The position numbers and the translations under genes are program-made. Shown here one piece after another: positions 9,511 through 19,808 of a DNA stretch of 64,000 bases. Location of the stretch: the NCBI GenBank assembly GCA_015499995.1, contig JADNRV010000072.1:186001-250000 (forward strand). Direction: 5' to 3'. Source of the stretch: Flammula alnicola (taxonomy: Eukaryota; Basidiomycota; Agaricomycetes; Agaricales; Strophariaceae). The notes beneath the pieces are model-generated. The model was not told the DNA's origin, did no database searches, and saw only the letters and a list, made by a program, of their open reading frames with translations. Numbering within the stretch: position 1 is the first letter of the stretch; each line of letters starts with the position of its first letter.

Positions 9511-12226
9511 GGAACTTGTCGTCTTCTGAGAGGTAGACAGTGGTGTCATCTGCGAAGAGAGTAGTTATTAGTCGCTCTGTTAAGCCTTTGATTTGGAAGC
9601 CGTTTAGTTCTGACTGGCGTAGCAGATTTGCTAGTGACTCTATTGCTAGGTTAAACAGTAAGCATGACATTGGGTCTCCTTGTCTGACCCCTCTGCAGAT
9701 TTTGTAGGGTTCTCCTAGTACACCGTTAACCATGACCTGGGTGTACGCATCTTCGTATAGTGCTTTCACTGTGTTTATAAAGTGTTTCGGGAATCCATAT
9801 TTCTTTAGGGTTTCCCATAGGAAGTCGTGTTTGATCTTATCGTATGCTTTTTCTTGATCGAGGAATATCATTGCTCTATTTTCTTCTGCGAGTTCGCATC
9901 TGCTTATCATTATGTTGATTAGGTCTGTGTGATTTTCAATTTGTCTTCCTTGCATGAACCCGGCTTGGTCCTTATGAATTAGTTCGGGTGTGGCTAAGGC
10001 TAGTCTCATGGCTAGCGCTCGCGTGAGGATCTTGTAATCTGCGTTGAGTACTGTTATCGGTCTGTAGTTGCTTATATCGGTTCTGTCCTTTTTCTTATAG
10101 ATGGGGCACATCCACCCCTCGGCAAATCTTGTTCCTTGTCGCATTCCGTTTTTTTCTATGTTATTGAAGATAATCTTAAGTGTTTCGATTACTTTGAAGG
10201 TTGGTTTGTCTGTGTCTTCTGCTGATATTTGCCTGTCTAGTAGTATTTTCCAGAACTCATGGGGCAAGCCGTCTAGTCCTGCTGCTTTACCATTCGGTAG
10301 GTTTCTTATGGCTAAGTCTATCTCCAGCCCATCTATTGGCTGCGATAACGCTTGTTTGGCGCTTCCGTCTAAGGTTTCGCTCACTGAGTCTAGGGCTGCT
10401 CACATATGTTTGCTCCTTTCTTCTCCTGTGGTGCTCGAGGTTTCCAGGTATTGCAATGAGTTGTGATGCTCGGTCGCTATTTTTAACATGCCTTCCGTTT
10501 TTCGTTCGTACTGCGGTGGTGTAGTGCCAGGGATTTTCATCATGTGAAATGTGTCCCTTGGTTTTCTTTCTTTATTCTCGTTGATCCAAGGTTTTCGGAT
10601 TGTCTCTCTGTTTATCCAACCACTGGTGTCCAGGTTGTCCCTTGCGATCTGGTATCGACGTTGGGTTAACATCTTCGTTTCACCCTCAATTTCCGCACTT
10701 AAGAGTTGTCTACTTTCTTCGGGGATAGTGAGGTCGTTCTGTACTTGATGTATTCTTTCCTTAAGGTCTCTAATCCTTTTTTCCAGCTTCGGGATCTTGG
10801 TTCGGGCCATGTTCCTTACCTCTTTTACGAGGGATACTTTCCAGTCTCGGTATAGTTGTTGCGGCTTCGTCTTGTCCATATTATCTGCTGGGTGGTTTGT
10901 AATTTCTTCGTGTAGTTTGATCCCTGTTTTGTTTATTAGTTCTTTCACGTCTTTGCCGTGTAGGAGGTGGAGTGGTATGTACCATCTTCCTCTGCCTATG
11001 TACGGGGCCGCGGAGCTGTATATTTTGACCGAGACAATCTTATGGTCTGTGGGTATTTCTGAATGGTCTATATTCCATTCGAAGGTATGTTCTCCTAGTT
11101 CATTTGTCATGTATATCCTGTCGATTCTGGATCGCGGGCCTTCCCTTGTACTTGATTCCCAAGTGTATGCTCGTGTGGTAGGGTGATCATTTCTCCATGC
11201 GTCTGCTATCTGGAGCGTTGACTTTAGTGAGTCTAGGGCGTTTACAGGTCCTGTTTCGTCCCTATGCACGGGTACTCTATCGATGGCTTCCTCGACTATA
11301 TTGAAGTCGCCAAGCATTATGTCCGGTAGGGGTAGGTTTTCGTCAACCCATTTCTGTTCCAGGTCTCTCCAAAACTCAGCGTTCTGGGTCGAGTTATTTG
11401 GTGCGTATACTGCCAGTATGTTTAGTGTAGCCTCTCCATGCCACGGTAGTGTCATTCTCATGGCTCTTCCGGGTATCATGCTGTGTGTGGTAGCCTCTTT
11501 CCATTTCGTTCTGTATTTGTTAAGTATTATCGCTATACCTTTTGCATTTGGATGGTCCGAGTCTCCATCATGGAATATGTGCATTCGATATCCGTGCATA
11601 TTGTTAAGCTGTTCTACACGTTCGTCAGGTAAGTAGTGTGTCTCTTGCACTGCTAGTACATCTATGTTCTCTGTTTTCATACGATGATTTATTGCCGTCC
11701 ACTTGTGGGCTGTTCTGTTGGTGCCCGCACCTCTAATATTCAGTGTGGCTAGTTTTAGCGTGCCTCTGGTTGTCTTTCCTCGGGCTCGAGAGTGTCTAGG
11801 TAAGCCGTTCGTGTGATACGAGCTTGGAACTGCCCTTGGTCTGGGCGTGCGGCGGTGAGCCGTCCCTGTTGTGGGATATGATTGAGGTGTTGCACCTATG
11901 GGGTGCAGGCCAGGCGTAGTACTTCCGGATGCATCGTTTGTGGGTGGTATTCCCCGATGTCCTTCCATACTACTAGTAGGCGACCTCGTGTCCATTCTCG
12001 GACTCCTGTCGTCGGTATCCCGAAGACTGTCCTCGTCAGGCGCTGGGTTCAAGACAGGTGCAACCCAGCCCCGTTCAGTCCCGGCCGGGAGGATGTCTCC
12101 GATACGTACTGTATCTACCGCGGTGGTGCCTTGTACTGGTTGCTGTCTTGCTGTATTATCCATATTTGCTGAGAGAGGGGGGGCCAGGAGAGAGGGAACT
12201 TGGTCTGCAGAGCTTCGAGTACACAT
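9498..12226 (-). pseudogene. Outer LINE ORF2, 5' part (endonuclease and RT core)
   Basis: N-terminal part of the outer polyprotein. After a Ser/Pro/Thr-rich leader come endonuclease motifs KLATLNIRGAG, LAVQETHYLP, LAVYAPNN, IMLGDFNIVEE, SRIDRIYM and PTDHKIVSV in EEP order. Reverse transcriptase motifs follow: NGKAAGLDGLPHEFWK, YRPITVLNADYK, MIFLDQEKAYDKI, GVRQGDPMS and LFADDTTVYL. An in-frame TGA (10402-10400) sits between KHM and AALDSVSETL; the frame is otherwise continuous, and a CGA-to-TGA transition is the simplest origin. The frame runs into the inner LINE at KFQDLM. ORF2 could start at 12226 or at the later Met of MDNTARQQ. Confidence 0.88.
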
Positions 12227-12456
12227 CGATTTGACGTGTCTTTAGCCTTTAGACCTGACGGCAGTCCCAGCTCACTGGAGAGCGTTGCCGATTTTTTGTT
12301 TCACCGATATTCTCAGGTGTTACGCTATGTGGTAGGGAAGGGATTGATTCAATATTGTGTTCTTATGGGTACTACATTTGTGATACTTTGGTAGGTATGG
12401 TAGAAGCCGCATGTATTTAAGCAGTCATTTTGTACTATGTGTTGCACTGTGGTTAC

Positions 12457-13698
12457 TTAGCGGCGTCTAACTTTGCTGCCTCCGCCTCGTCCATTTCTGG
12501 CTCCCCTAGTAGCTGTGGAGTGGCGACCTCGAGAGGAGGTGGATTGTGGTGGCACTCCTCGGTCAGGGAAGTTGGTGTCATCGAAGCTGTCGAGTGTGAG
12601 GTAGGGGCAGAGGCCGCTCGGGTGGGCACGGCCAGAGCAGTGGCGGCACAGAAAGGTCTCCATGGTGTAGAGAGGCCCGCGGGCGGTAGCGAAGTTGAGG
12701 CGGGATATGCTATCGATCCATTCCTTGTTCTTACGATGGTCATTGGAGGGAGGGGTAGCGTAGACGTTGAACCTCGGTTTGATGAGCTGAGTTTTGTTGG
12801 GTAGGGTGACGTTGATCGTATATCCTTCAACTCGGACGGATTGGGCGATGTAGGCCGCTCGGGCCTTCGTGGTGGTGTAGATGGGAGGGATGTTGTTGTG
12901 GTCTTGGGCGATCTTGCGGAAAGGGGGGCTACCCTCCTTGGTGATGGTGTCGCGGACGGCTGAGGTGATGGCCGCGATATTTTCGTCTGTGGGTGCGAGA
13001 TTTGTGTCTCCGAGCTGGCATACGAGAGTGGATGGTTTGAAGCTGTATGGCATTGTGACAATGGTACCATGTTGGGTGGAGAAGAGTGGTACGCTGAGGA
13101 GTTGGGCTTTCTCCTCGGCTGTGATGTTAGTGACGAGGGTGGGTACGTAGGTAGTGAGTTCCTCCGCTGTCTTGTAGTTATCCGGGATAGCTGGGATGAC
13201 TGCGCAGCCATTGTGGCCGATGATCGTGGTGATTACGCTTTCGACTATGTTGGTGGTGATGGAGGGGTCGCGCCTATACTTGTCGCCAGGGATATGGGCG
13301 AGGATTTTTGGCTCTGGGGTGCTTTCCCATACCGGAAGCGTGGTCCTTCCTACGAGGAACATGTATTCCTTGCGGGTGATGCCTTCGACCCGGAATTTAG
13401 AGTCGTCAACAGGGGGGGTAATGGTGGGGTTGTGAGAAGTTTCGGGGTCTTCTTCTTCGTCACCCGGCATAGGAGGGGCAGGAGTGTCGGGTCTGGTCGG
13501 GATGCTCGTTCTCTTGGGGTCGGGGGGGTGTTCGCCATCATAGTCGTCGGTCCTGCGACGTTTCTGGCTTTCAGCGCCTGAGGGTTGGGTTGAGTTTGGG
13601 AAACTGAGAGGGGGGGATTGGGAAAGGCCGTAACCGGGTGGATGGTTGTGGTAGATTTCCATCGGAGTCGCTTGTGAGCTAGCGGGTGTGGTAGACAT
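12457..13698 (-). CDS. Outer LINE ORF1: gag-like protein with one CCHC knuckle
   Basis: 413-aa uninterrupted frame upstream of ORF2. The N-terminus is Pro/Ser-rich and low in complexity (DPKRTSIPTRPDTPAPPMPG); the middle is a compact region of unknown fold. Near residue 350 there is a zinc knuckle of spacing C-x2-C-x4-H-x4-C (CRHCSGRAHPSGLC), and the tail is Arg/Gly-rich (RGARNGRGGGSKVRRR). This matches ORF1 of agaricomycete LINEs (family knowledge). It is separated from ORF2 by about 230 nt, unlike the overlapping ORFs of the inner LINE. Confidence 0.8.
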   Translation of the reverse strand: MSTTPASSQATPMEIYHNHPPGYGLSQSPPLSFPNSTQPSGAESQKRRRTDDYDGEHPPDPKRTSIPTRPDTPAPPMPGDEEEDPETSHNPTITPPVDDSKFRVEGITRKEYMFLVGRTTLPVWESTPEPKILAHIPGDKYRRDPSITTNIVESVITTIIGHNGCAVIPAIPDNYKTAEELTTYVPTLVTNITAEEKAQLLSVPLFSTQHGTIVTMPYSFKPSTLVCQLGDTNLAPTDENIAAITSAVRDTITKEGSPPFRKIAQDHNNIPPIYTTTKARAAYIAQSVRVEGYTINVTLPNKTQLIKPRFNVYATPPSNDHRKNKEWIDSISRLNFATARGPLYTMETFLCRHCSGRAHPSGLCPYLTLDSFDDTNFPDRGVPPQSTSSRGRHSTATRGARNGRGGGSKVRRR

Positions 13699-14104
13699 GT
13701 GTGTGGGCTGAGTCGGTTAACTCTGTGGGATTGTTTGGAGGGAGGTAGATTGTGGAGGGACGTTTTATACGCATCTGTTGTGTCTTTCAGTGGCAGTTCC
13801 CGGGACTGCGCTCTTTGCATCCTTGGGTCTTTGGGCTCTTTGTCGGCAGGTTTCCTTTGCGTCGTCTTTGTCTAGTTTGACTTTCATCTTTGTGATTTGT
13901 TAACGGGGTTGTCTGGAGCAGCGGTATCTTTGTTATGACGTACACGTTATTCGCCTTTGTTGGGTTCGTGGTGCGCCTGGTTTTGGCTTGGTGGCATGGT
14001 GGCCACTCTCCCCTCGTCGCCGTCTTCCAGCAGAGCTGGAGTCCGATGTGGAGGCTGAGATGGGGAGGTAGGGGCAGTGGTGTTCCTAGGACTGCGTTGA
14101 TATG
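13699..14104. other. Probable 5' UTR of the outer LINE; no gene seen
   Basis: Non-coding stretch upstream of the outer ORF1. I see no ORF or conserved site in it. The true element end could not be fixed because its 3' flank, needed for a target-site comparison, is lost. Confidence 0.4.
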
Positions 14105-14150
14105 ATGTCCACGATAACTATCATCGTTTTCAACGCAGTTTGATCCTACC
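14090..14150. repeat. Imperfect hairpin
   Basis: ACTGCGTTGA near 14091 pairs with TCAACGCAGT near 14130, with further pairing of GATG and CATC inside. It may mark the end of a mobile element; no partner copy is seen in the window. Confidence 0.4.
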
Positions 14151-14250
14151 CTCGCCTACCCACTGTCGTGGGAAAAAACCAACATGATGGTGGTTTGATA
14201 TGGCATTATATCTTGGTTGCTGATATGGTCGAGACGTTATCGGAATGTAA

Positions 14251-14520
14251 TACTGTACTAATATGACCAAGTCTTCACAGCGGAAATTTGTGACCAATTT
14301 CGAGCCTCTCTTCATCTCTTCACAGCTGGAATTTTGGTGTGACTGAAGAGATTTTTTAGCCAAAAAAGGCTCCACATGGCCCAAAAAAATCCAAAAGTAG
14401 GAAAATTTGAATATTTTTCGGCTTCAAAGCCCTCAGTGACGCGTGACCCGAGTCAAAATCTCTTCACTTCATAGGCCGCTGTGACGCGTGACATGAAGAC
14501 TCGGTCGTATTGGTACAGTA
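14251..14520. mobile_element. MITE copy A (CTGTAC family)
   Basis: 270-bp non-coding element with terminal inverted repeats at 14251-14277 and 14494-14520 (24 of 27 positions match), beginning TACTGTAC and ending GTACAGTA. A TA target duplication with ends CTGTAC is the simplest reading, as in Tc1/mariner-like MITEs (inference). Inside are two copies of GTGACGCGTGAC. It has no coding capacity. Confidence 0.75.
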
Positions 14521-14581
14521 GTATTGAAATAAATCAGATTTGAAACCTGCTACTGTATTCTCGAAGCGATGCAAGCTATAT

Positions 14582-14846
14582 TAGGGACAGTCAAAGTTGT
14601 CGATTCTGACACGATTACACATGTGATTATGATAGTGATTCTGGTCCGATTTTTGACCTGGAATTCTGCCCAAACCACAGAATCGAGGACCCAGAATCCG
14701 ATTCATGTTGATTCGTGCAACATGAATCGGATTCTGGGTCCTCGATTCTGTGGTTTGGGCAGAATTCCAGGTCAAAAATCGGACCAGAATCACTATCATA
14801 ATCACATGTGTAATCGTGTCAGAATCGACAACTTTGACTGTCCCTA
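14582..14846. repeat. 265-bp near-perfect palindrome (fold-back element)
   Basis: Left arm 14582-14710 and right arm 14718-14846 (129 bp each) are, as far as I can read, exact reverse complements around a 7-nt loop (ATTCGTG). The ends are TAGGGACAG and CTGTCCCTA. No coding role is apparent although both strands are open by symmetry. Arms this similar imply recent formation or gene conversion. Confidence 0.88.
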
Positions 14847-14849
14847 TTA

Positions 14850-15206
14850 AACCGATGGAATAGTTACATTGTCATTACAAATGCTACTCAGAAATACCTA
14901 GCAATACAAGGCCTTGAAATGCCGTCTCAACCTTACAGCAATGACACATTGCTATCAGAATAGCAGCAAAATGGCGGCAAAGATATTAAGGACATCAGGA
15001 AAAAGCGAAATTCTATGTATTTCTTCACCCCAAGTTGGTAGACATTGTACACGTTGGATTTCTAGGTAGTACCTGTAGATCAAATATAACCGGATACTGT
15101 TACCTTGTTCTTTTGTAGCAGCACCTAAGAAGTGATCTTATCTGTAGCTTAGATACAATACAAGAATGGATAGACGCCGTAGATCTATTAGCGGTCAGAG
15201 GAAATA
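14850..15206. other. Gene-free stretch
   Basis: AT-rich sequence with no ORF, repeat or RNA signal I can support. Confidence 0.4.
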
Positions 15207-15280
15207 GGTTGTAAAGTCCGAGAATTGAACTCGGGACAGGACCAAAAAAGGGACACTTATACCGCTGAGTCATTTCAACC
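15207..15280 (-). ncRNA. tRNA-like sequence (degenerate tRNA or SINE head)
   Basis: On the minus strand there is an A-box-like TGACTCAGCGG and a B-box-like GAGTTCAATTC at tRNA spacing, a T stem CCGAG/CTCGG, and an acceptor GGTTGAAA pairing with TTTACAACC with one bulge. The anticodon region (CCCTTTTTTGG) does not form a proper 5-bp stem; a TTT anticodon (Lys) is conceivable. Most likely a tRNA pseudogene or the head of a tRNA-derived SINE. Confidence 0.35.
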
Positions 15281-15353
15281 GTAAAATATCTTGAAAATAA
15301 ACATTTGTATGCCGTGCACAATTCGGCTCTTTCTGTGGGAAAAGAGAGACAGA

Positions 15354-16700
15354 ATGTCGCAGCTTGTACACGCTTCTCAAACCCAAACTCCAACGTCCTC
15401 CATCGTCTCCACCCTCATCCGAGTCATCGCCATCTCCACCAACTAAATTTCCCCTCTCAGTATCTACGCAGGCATCTATGCCTTCAGAAGTTGATGCGCT
15501 CGATGCGCTCGGACTTGTGGACTCGTCCCTCTCGGACTTGTGGACTCATTGCTCGGCGAATATGGACTCCATCATTTCGTCGACGTCGTCTGCTCTGCGA
15601 CGCATGACATCAAGGCAGGCCGGAAAGATACGGTTGAGCTCGCAGCTGGTCGCTCTGGACGCTGCCCGGTCTCCAGGCAGGAGTACCTCAACCACCATTG
15701 GGAGGACCAAGTCGACGTATGTTTCCTTCCTTCCACACTTTTTTAAATTTAATGCTGACTTTATTTATTGCACAGAACCCATATCAGAACCTTCCAGTCC
15801 CTTACGCCTCCAGGCTCTTCAAATACATTCCGCCTGCTTCCTGGCCTTCGTCGAGTTCGGACAAGAGCGACAACGACCCCTCTTCGACCTCACCAGCACG
15901 TGCTGTCCGCATGCGTGTTGGACGAGGTGGTCATATCCTCCTCAATTGTCGTATTGCCGTTTCTCGACGGCCTGCCCGCAGCCTTCCGTGCTCGTCACTC
16001 TTCGCGCTCGCAGCAAGACCGGGAACCCGGGAAAAGAGAAGAAGGAATACGCCGCTCAGTCGCAAGCAGTTTGGGAGAAGTGACTGGCGTTTGCCGATCT
16101 CAAGTGCAAATTTCCAAGTCTCGACGGCAAGGTGGATGAGGAGTTGTTGGTAGGCAAGGAAAGACCTGCCAAGAGGCCAGAAGTCGCGTACGTTTCTTTC
16201 ATTGAGCTTACTATTGAACATTTGATTAATTGGTTGTTCAGACGTGTGCCAGACCTCAAGATCAGGACGATTGACCGGTCGCTTCCTCTAGTTTTCCACC
16301 CGGCCATCCTCTCGCTATGACTTCAGTTAACGGCACACCTGTCTCCATGCAACATCGAATTAAGAAGATGCAACCTCTGACTGCGGCACCTCCCGCCCTC
16401 TTCAGGTATGCCTATTTGCCTCTTATTCGATGCTTTATCGCTGACGCCACAGATAGTATTTCTCTTAGTCTTTTTTTCGTCTGAGCTCTTCGCAACATCA
16501 GCAATATCGACAACCACCACCTCCCACATGCCCACCACGGAGTACGAACACAAGCCTTTCCCCAAGTCCTCCTTTGAATCGGCGTTGTGTCCTCCTTCCC
16601 CCATCGGCGTCAATGTTGGCCGTGGGTTACTCTTTGTCGACCTTCGCTCCTTCCCCTTCGCGCTCCTTCTCCCCTCGCGAGGAGGGCAGCGTTGCGCCCC
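15354..16700 (+). pseudogene. Decayed enhancer-of-polycomb (Epl1)-like gene
   Basis: Peptides recur in order but in different frames: [102 protein letters not shown], and a Gln/Pro/Ser-rich tail. The RARxKTGNPxKEK... DEELLVxKERPAK... LKIRT series is reminiscent of the C-terminal half of fungal Epl1, a NuA4 histone acetyltransferase subunit; that is recollection of the family, not a search. Frame changes near 15990 and 16080 and a stop before LAFADLK indicate a pseudogene. At its 3' end it runs into minus-strand Plavaka sequence near 16700. Confidence 0.4.
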
Positions 16701-17520
16701 GGACCCTGTTCTATGCTCGGGATAATCGGCGATGTATGCGGCGACAATTGGGTACACGGTGCGTATAAAACCATCTGCGCACACCATATCCATGCCCAAT
16801 TTCCCAGCGTCTATTAATGGCTTTAATAGTGTGCGCATGCATTCGTGGAACAACTGGTATCCTTCCGCGGATCTTCGCTTTTTGCTGAAGCATTCTAATT
16901 TGCAGACCGGAATATATCCTGTAAAATTGAGGATCATTTGTTATGAGGTATGTTGCAAGTATGACAACCGTTTCAAGAGACTTGCCTACAAGAACCATGG
17001 CCCTTTCTGATGGCTTACGGCGTACCTCCTTCGCGATGTTGCCGATGCTGAGATAGACCGGCCAGGCTTGCTTGTCTCCACTGAACCGCGTAAGGTTTGT
17101 CTTATCCGATGACAGGATTACTGGAGCGACGGTAGCCCCCTCAGGTAAGAGTTTCTTTTGTCATTATCAATCAAGATGATCTTTTTTTAATTCCAAGAAG
17201 TCACGCACCTGAACATCCCACCACAAGTCCGCTGTCCACATTTCGTTATACTCACGATTGGTATAGTCTCCCTTTCTAAACACACGCCGAGGTTCGTAGC
17301 ATTGGTTCTTTTCGAAAGCTGGATTCTCCATTAATTCTTTGATGCATTCCACAGGATTGCGATGCCAGAGCTCGACATCCTCGGTCAGCGGCTTTTTGTG
17401 CTTGTCAACCTTATCTCCAGTAATCCGGAAAGGTGTACACGTCCATGATGGACCTGTGGGAAGCCTGTCGATCCGCTTCAGCAAGGCCCGGCTGTTATGG
17501 AAGGCAGGGTTAGCCCCATG
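16700..17520 (-). pseudogene. Plavaka-type transposase, internal part
   Basis: Peptides in order on the minus strand: [155 protein letters not shown] and [20 protein letters not shown]. This series (NPVECIKEL, SSDKTxLTxFSGDKxAWPVYL, VCADGxxRxxxPI) is characteristic of Plavaka transposases of agaricomycetes (family knowledge). Introns at about 17150 and 16980 are plausible. The match stops at YIADYPE near 16712, so the C-terminus is missing. Likely the same copy as the N-terminal piece at 18954-19658. Confidence 0.8.
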
Positions 17521-18953
17521 ACGAATCTACGGTTTTTAAGGTAAGTCTGATGTGAATTTCGAACGTCTGATGCTTCTGATGTACACCGCCATTTGTCAGA
17601 AATGTGAGAAAAACCTGGAGATCAAATCCTGTGCCGTACCTTTCGCCACCTGTCAGACATACTGATGGGAGCTCCCCCCAACAGTCCAATCTGGCTAATA
17701 TCAGCATGTCACCAGGTCGATCTGGCGACGACATGTCCCAACAAGCTGTGGACAGCTGGAAGCCCAGCTCAGGGAAATTGCCTGTAATAGCCGCAATTCT
17801 CAATATTTCTTCCTGCTCATTTCTGCTATTGTGGTTCATATTTCATGCTTAATTCATATGTAGCACATAGAGGAAGATAATAAATAGCATATATTCATGA
17901 AACCGGTAATAGAAAATGCAGTATAATACAAACTACAACGACGGTACAGACACAACACAGACCTCATAGCATGCCCATAGATCATCCATTGCCGTCTGTT
18001 GTCAACGACGCATCCAGGTCGACATCATCCCAAATGCGGAGCATATTTAGGAGCCAGTTCTTGCTTGGGTTATCGGCGCTGCTGCTTAAGCCAAACGGCC
18101 ATGTCGGCGAGGTATCCTGGGTTCGTTCGGATGGGGTTCAGGAAGGCGCGGACCCGTTATCGTGGAATAACAATTGATGTGGGATGGAGAGGCATGGCCC
18201 AGCGAGGCGCCGCCTTCTTTGGACGGATGTGGGTGCGTGAGGAGGGGTGGAGGAATGTGATGAGGAACTGAAGCAGCTGTTTACGTGTGGTCTGCCACTG
18301 CTGCCTGAAAAGTGAAACTATAATCAAAAAGTAAAGGTCAGTAAGCGAGGTATTGTGAACACCATTCACTGCTCAGATGCAGGAGCAGGCACTGTTTGTC
18401 GAGCCGAATCTACAAGGTACAAAGCAACCAACTGGGACATTGGGCGCTGCCCAACGAGAAGCGCAACAAGGCAACAAGATAGCAACAACCGCGCACAACC
18501 GCACGGCGAGCGAACAGACACATATAGAGGGGAACAACAGGAGGGACAGTTACATGGTGGGCACAGGGTAGGACATGAATACCCCAAATGGTTTGATAGC
18601 GGGCAGGGGAACGGACAAGCAAGAGGCGAGGGGAGATGGTTGAGGTGAGAGAGAGACGATTCTGAGTTTGGTTGTGGTTGAAGTCGGAAATAACCAAATA
18701 TGGAGCGGAGTTTAAACGACTCGTCAACTTTCGAAAGTTCGTCGCACGGGCCTCTTGGCACTGAGCTCGAAATCCCTGCTTTTTTCGCACTGTGAGGGCT
18801 CCGAAATGTTCATTAGATATATCATTTACTTTTATACTACAAATTTATCTCCCTAATCTCATATTTCAACGCTCGAACAAAATCGGCATTTTAGGTCATA
18901 TCGAGGTGGAGTGGAAACCTGTGAGCCAGGTGTCGAGCCGCTGGGGCTGACGT
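17521..18953. other. Stretch between two Plavaka pieces; no supported gene
   Basis: About 1.4 kb separating the two halves of the Plavaka reading frame. It contains short open stretches on the minus strand (for example FLNPIRTNPGYLADMAVWLK near 18100, and NWLLNMLRIWDDVDLD near 18030 in another frame) that may be relics of another gene, but nothing is continuous. It could be an insertion into the transposase gene. Confidence 0.4.
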
Positions 18954-19658
18954 TTACGGCCCCAGCTCCGACGTACCTGCCATCCATGCCGGAGGGAGAT
19001 TCATCAGAAACCTGTCAAGCGGAGTTTGACTCCAGATGCCATCAACGTTTTTGACAAATGGCGGTGTACACACCATGTTCAGCTTCAAAAAGGAATCCAT
19101 CTTCTTCTGGCTCGCCCCCGAAGTCATCATCCACCTTGCTAATTCCCACTCCTCCTCGCTCTCAAATGGTGCCCAAGGTGCGTCTCCCTGATCTTTCTGC
19201 ATTTCTCTATGCCTCTCGAATCCGCTCAATGATTTTTCTTTCTTTGTCCCAGCAGGTTTCGGAAAGGTTTCCACCCAATAGCCATCTCCCTCATCGTCGA
19301 CATCTTCAACAGTCGCCCTCCGGCTGGGTGAAGCCTGTCCAGTAGGCATACCAGCGGCTCCTCTGGGTAGAGCGGCATACTCAAGTGGAGGAGGATCAGC
19401 GCTCTCCAGAACAGGTGTATAGTTGTGATTTTCATCGTCGGTGTACATCTGATCAACAGAATTTTCCTCGTCCAGTGTCGTGGTCGTCAGATCGGAGCTC
19501 TCAGGATTTGCCATGGCTTCGTCAGAGTCATACGCAGACATTTGCATCTTCGCATGGCATCGTTTGGTTTGCATAATGTGTAGGTGGAGGCCTTGGGGTG
19601 TTGCGAGTTTAGCGGGGCAATACGGACATTTGTGTGAGCTATCCATGTTGTCTAACAT
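18954..19658 (-). pseudogene. Plavaka-type transposase, N-terminal part
   Basis: Starts at MLDNMDSSHK (19658) or the internal Met of MDSSHK. A C2H2-like finger follows: CPYCPAKLATPQGLHLHIMQ ending in CH. Then an acidic linker and the block ETFPKPAGTKKEK...FERHREMQKDQG, WAPFESEEEWELARWMM and MDSFLKLNM. A finger at the N-terminus followed by PAGT and PWxPFxxxEEWELAxW is the familiar start of Plavaka transposases. After FLKLNMV the similarity stops, and the expected continuation (NPAFHNSRALLKRID) lies 1.5 kb downstream at 17520, so the gene is interrupted. Confidence 0.75.
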
Positions 19659-19808
19659 AAGAAAAATTCTGAGAAGATTTTATTGTGTCCAGTGCCGTCT
19701 GGGCCGCAGTGCTCGTGAGCGGAAGTGTCGGAGTTGAGCTTTTGACTGAAACCTTAATTTTTTCCATTACCATCACAATATCTTCCTAGTGTTTAACCAC
19801 GTAGACTC

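Larger units (their letters stand above)
1203..14090 (-). mobile_element. Outer LINE (non-LTR retrotransposon), split by a younger LINE
   Basis: A minus-strand non-LTR element with ORF1 (12457-13698), ORF2 in two pieces (12226-9498 and 3245-1203), and an inserted second LINE between them. ORF2 order is apurinic endonuclease, reverse transcriptase, RNase H, as in fungal Tad1-like LINEs (family knowledge). Removing 3246-9497 plus one target-site copy restores the frame exactly, KFQDLM then DILEKWC. The copy is dead: in-frame TGA at 10402-10400, in-frame TAA at 1721-1719, and loss of the 3' end at about 1203. The right (5') boundary near 14090 is approximate; 13699-14090 is taken as 5' UTR. Confidence 0.85.

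Noticed and set aside
14569..14850. Open frames on both strands across the palindrome
   Set aside because: They arise from perfect symmetry; both strands translate to the same peptide and there is no start context or neighbour gene.
16408..16725. Plus-strand frame over the Epl1/Plavaka boundary taken as a separate gene
   Set aside because: Its Ser/Pro/Gln-rich content fits the low-complexity tail of the decayed Epl1-like gene in another frame; no independent start or splice model.
17510..17839. Minus-strand 109-codon frame upstream of the Plavaka piece
   Set aside because: It is in a different frame from the transposase, has no known motif and no splice connection; likely chance.
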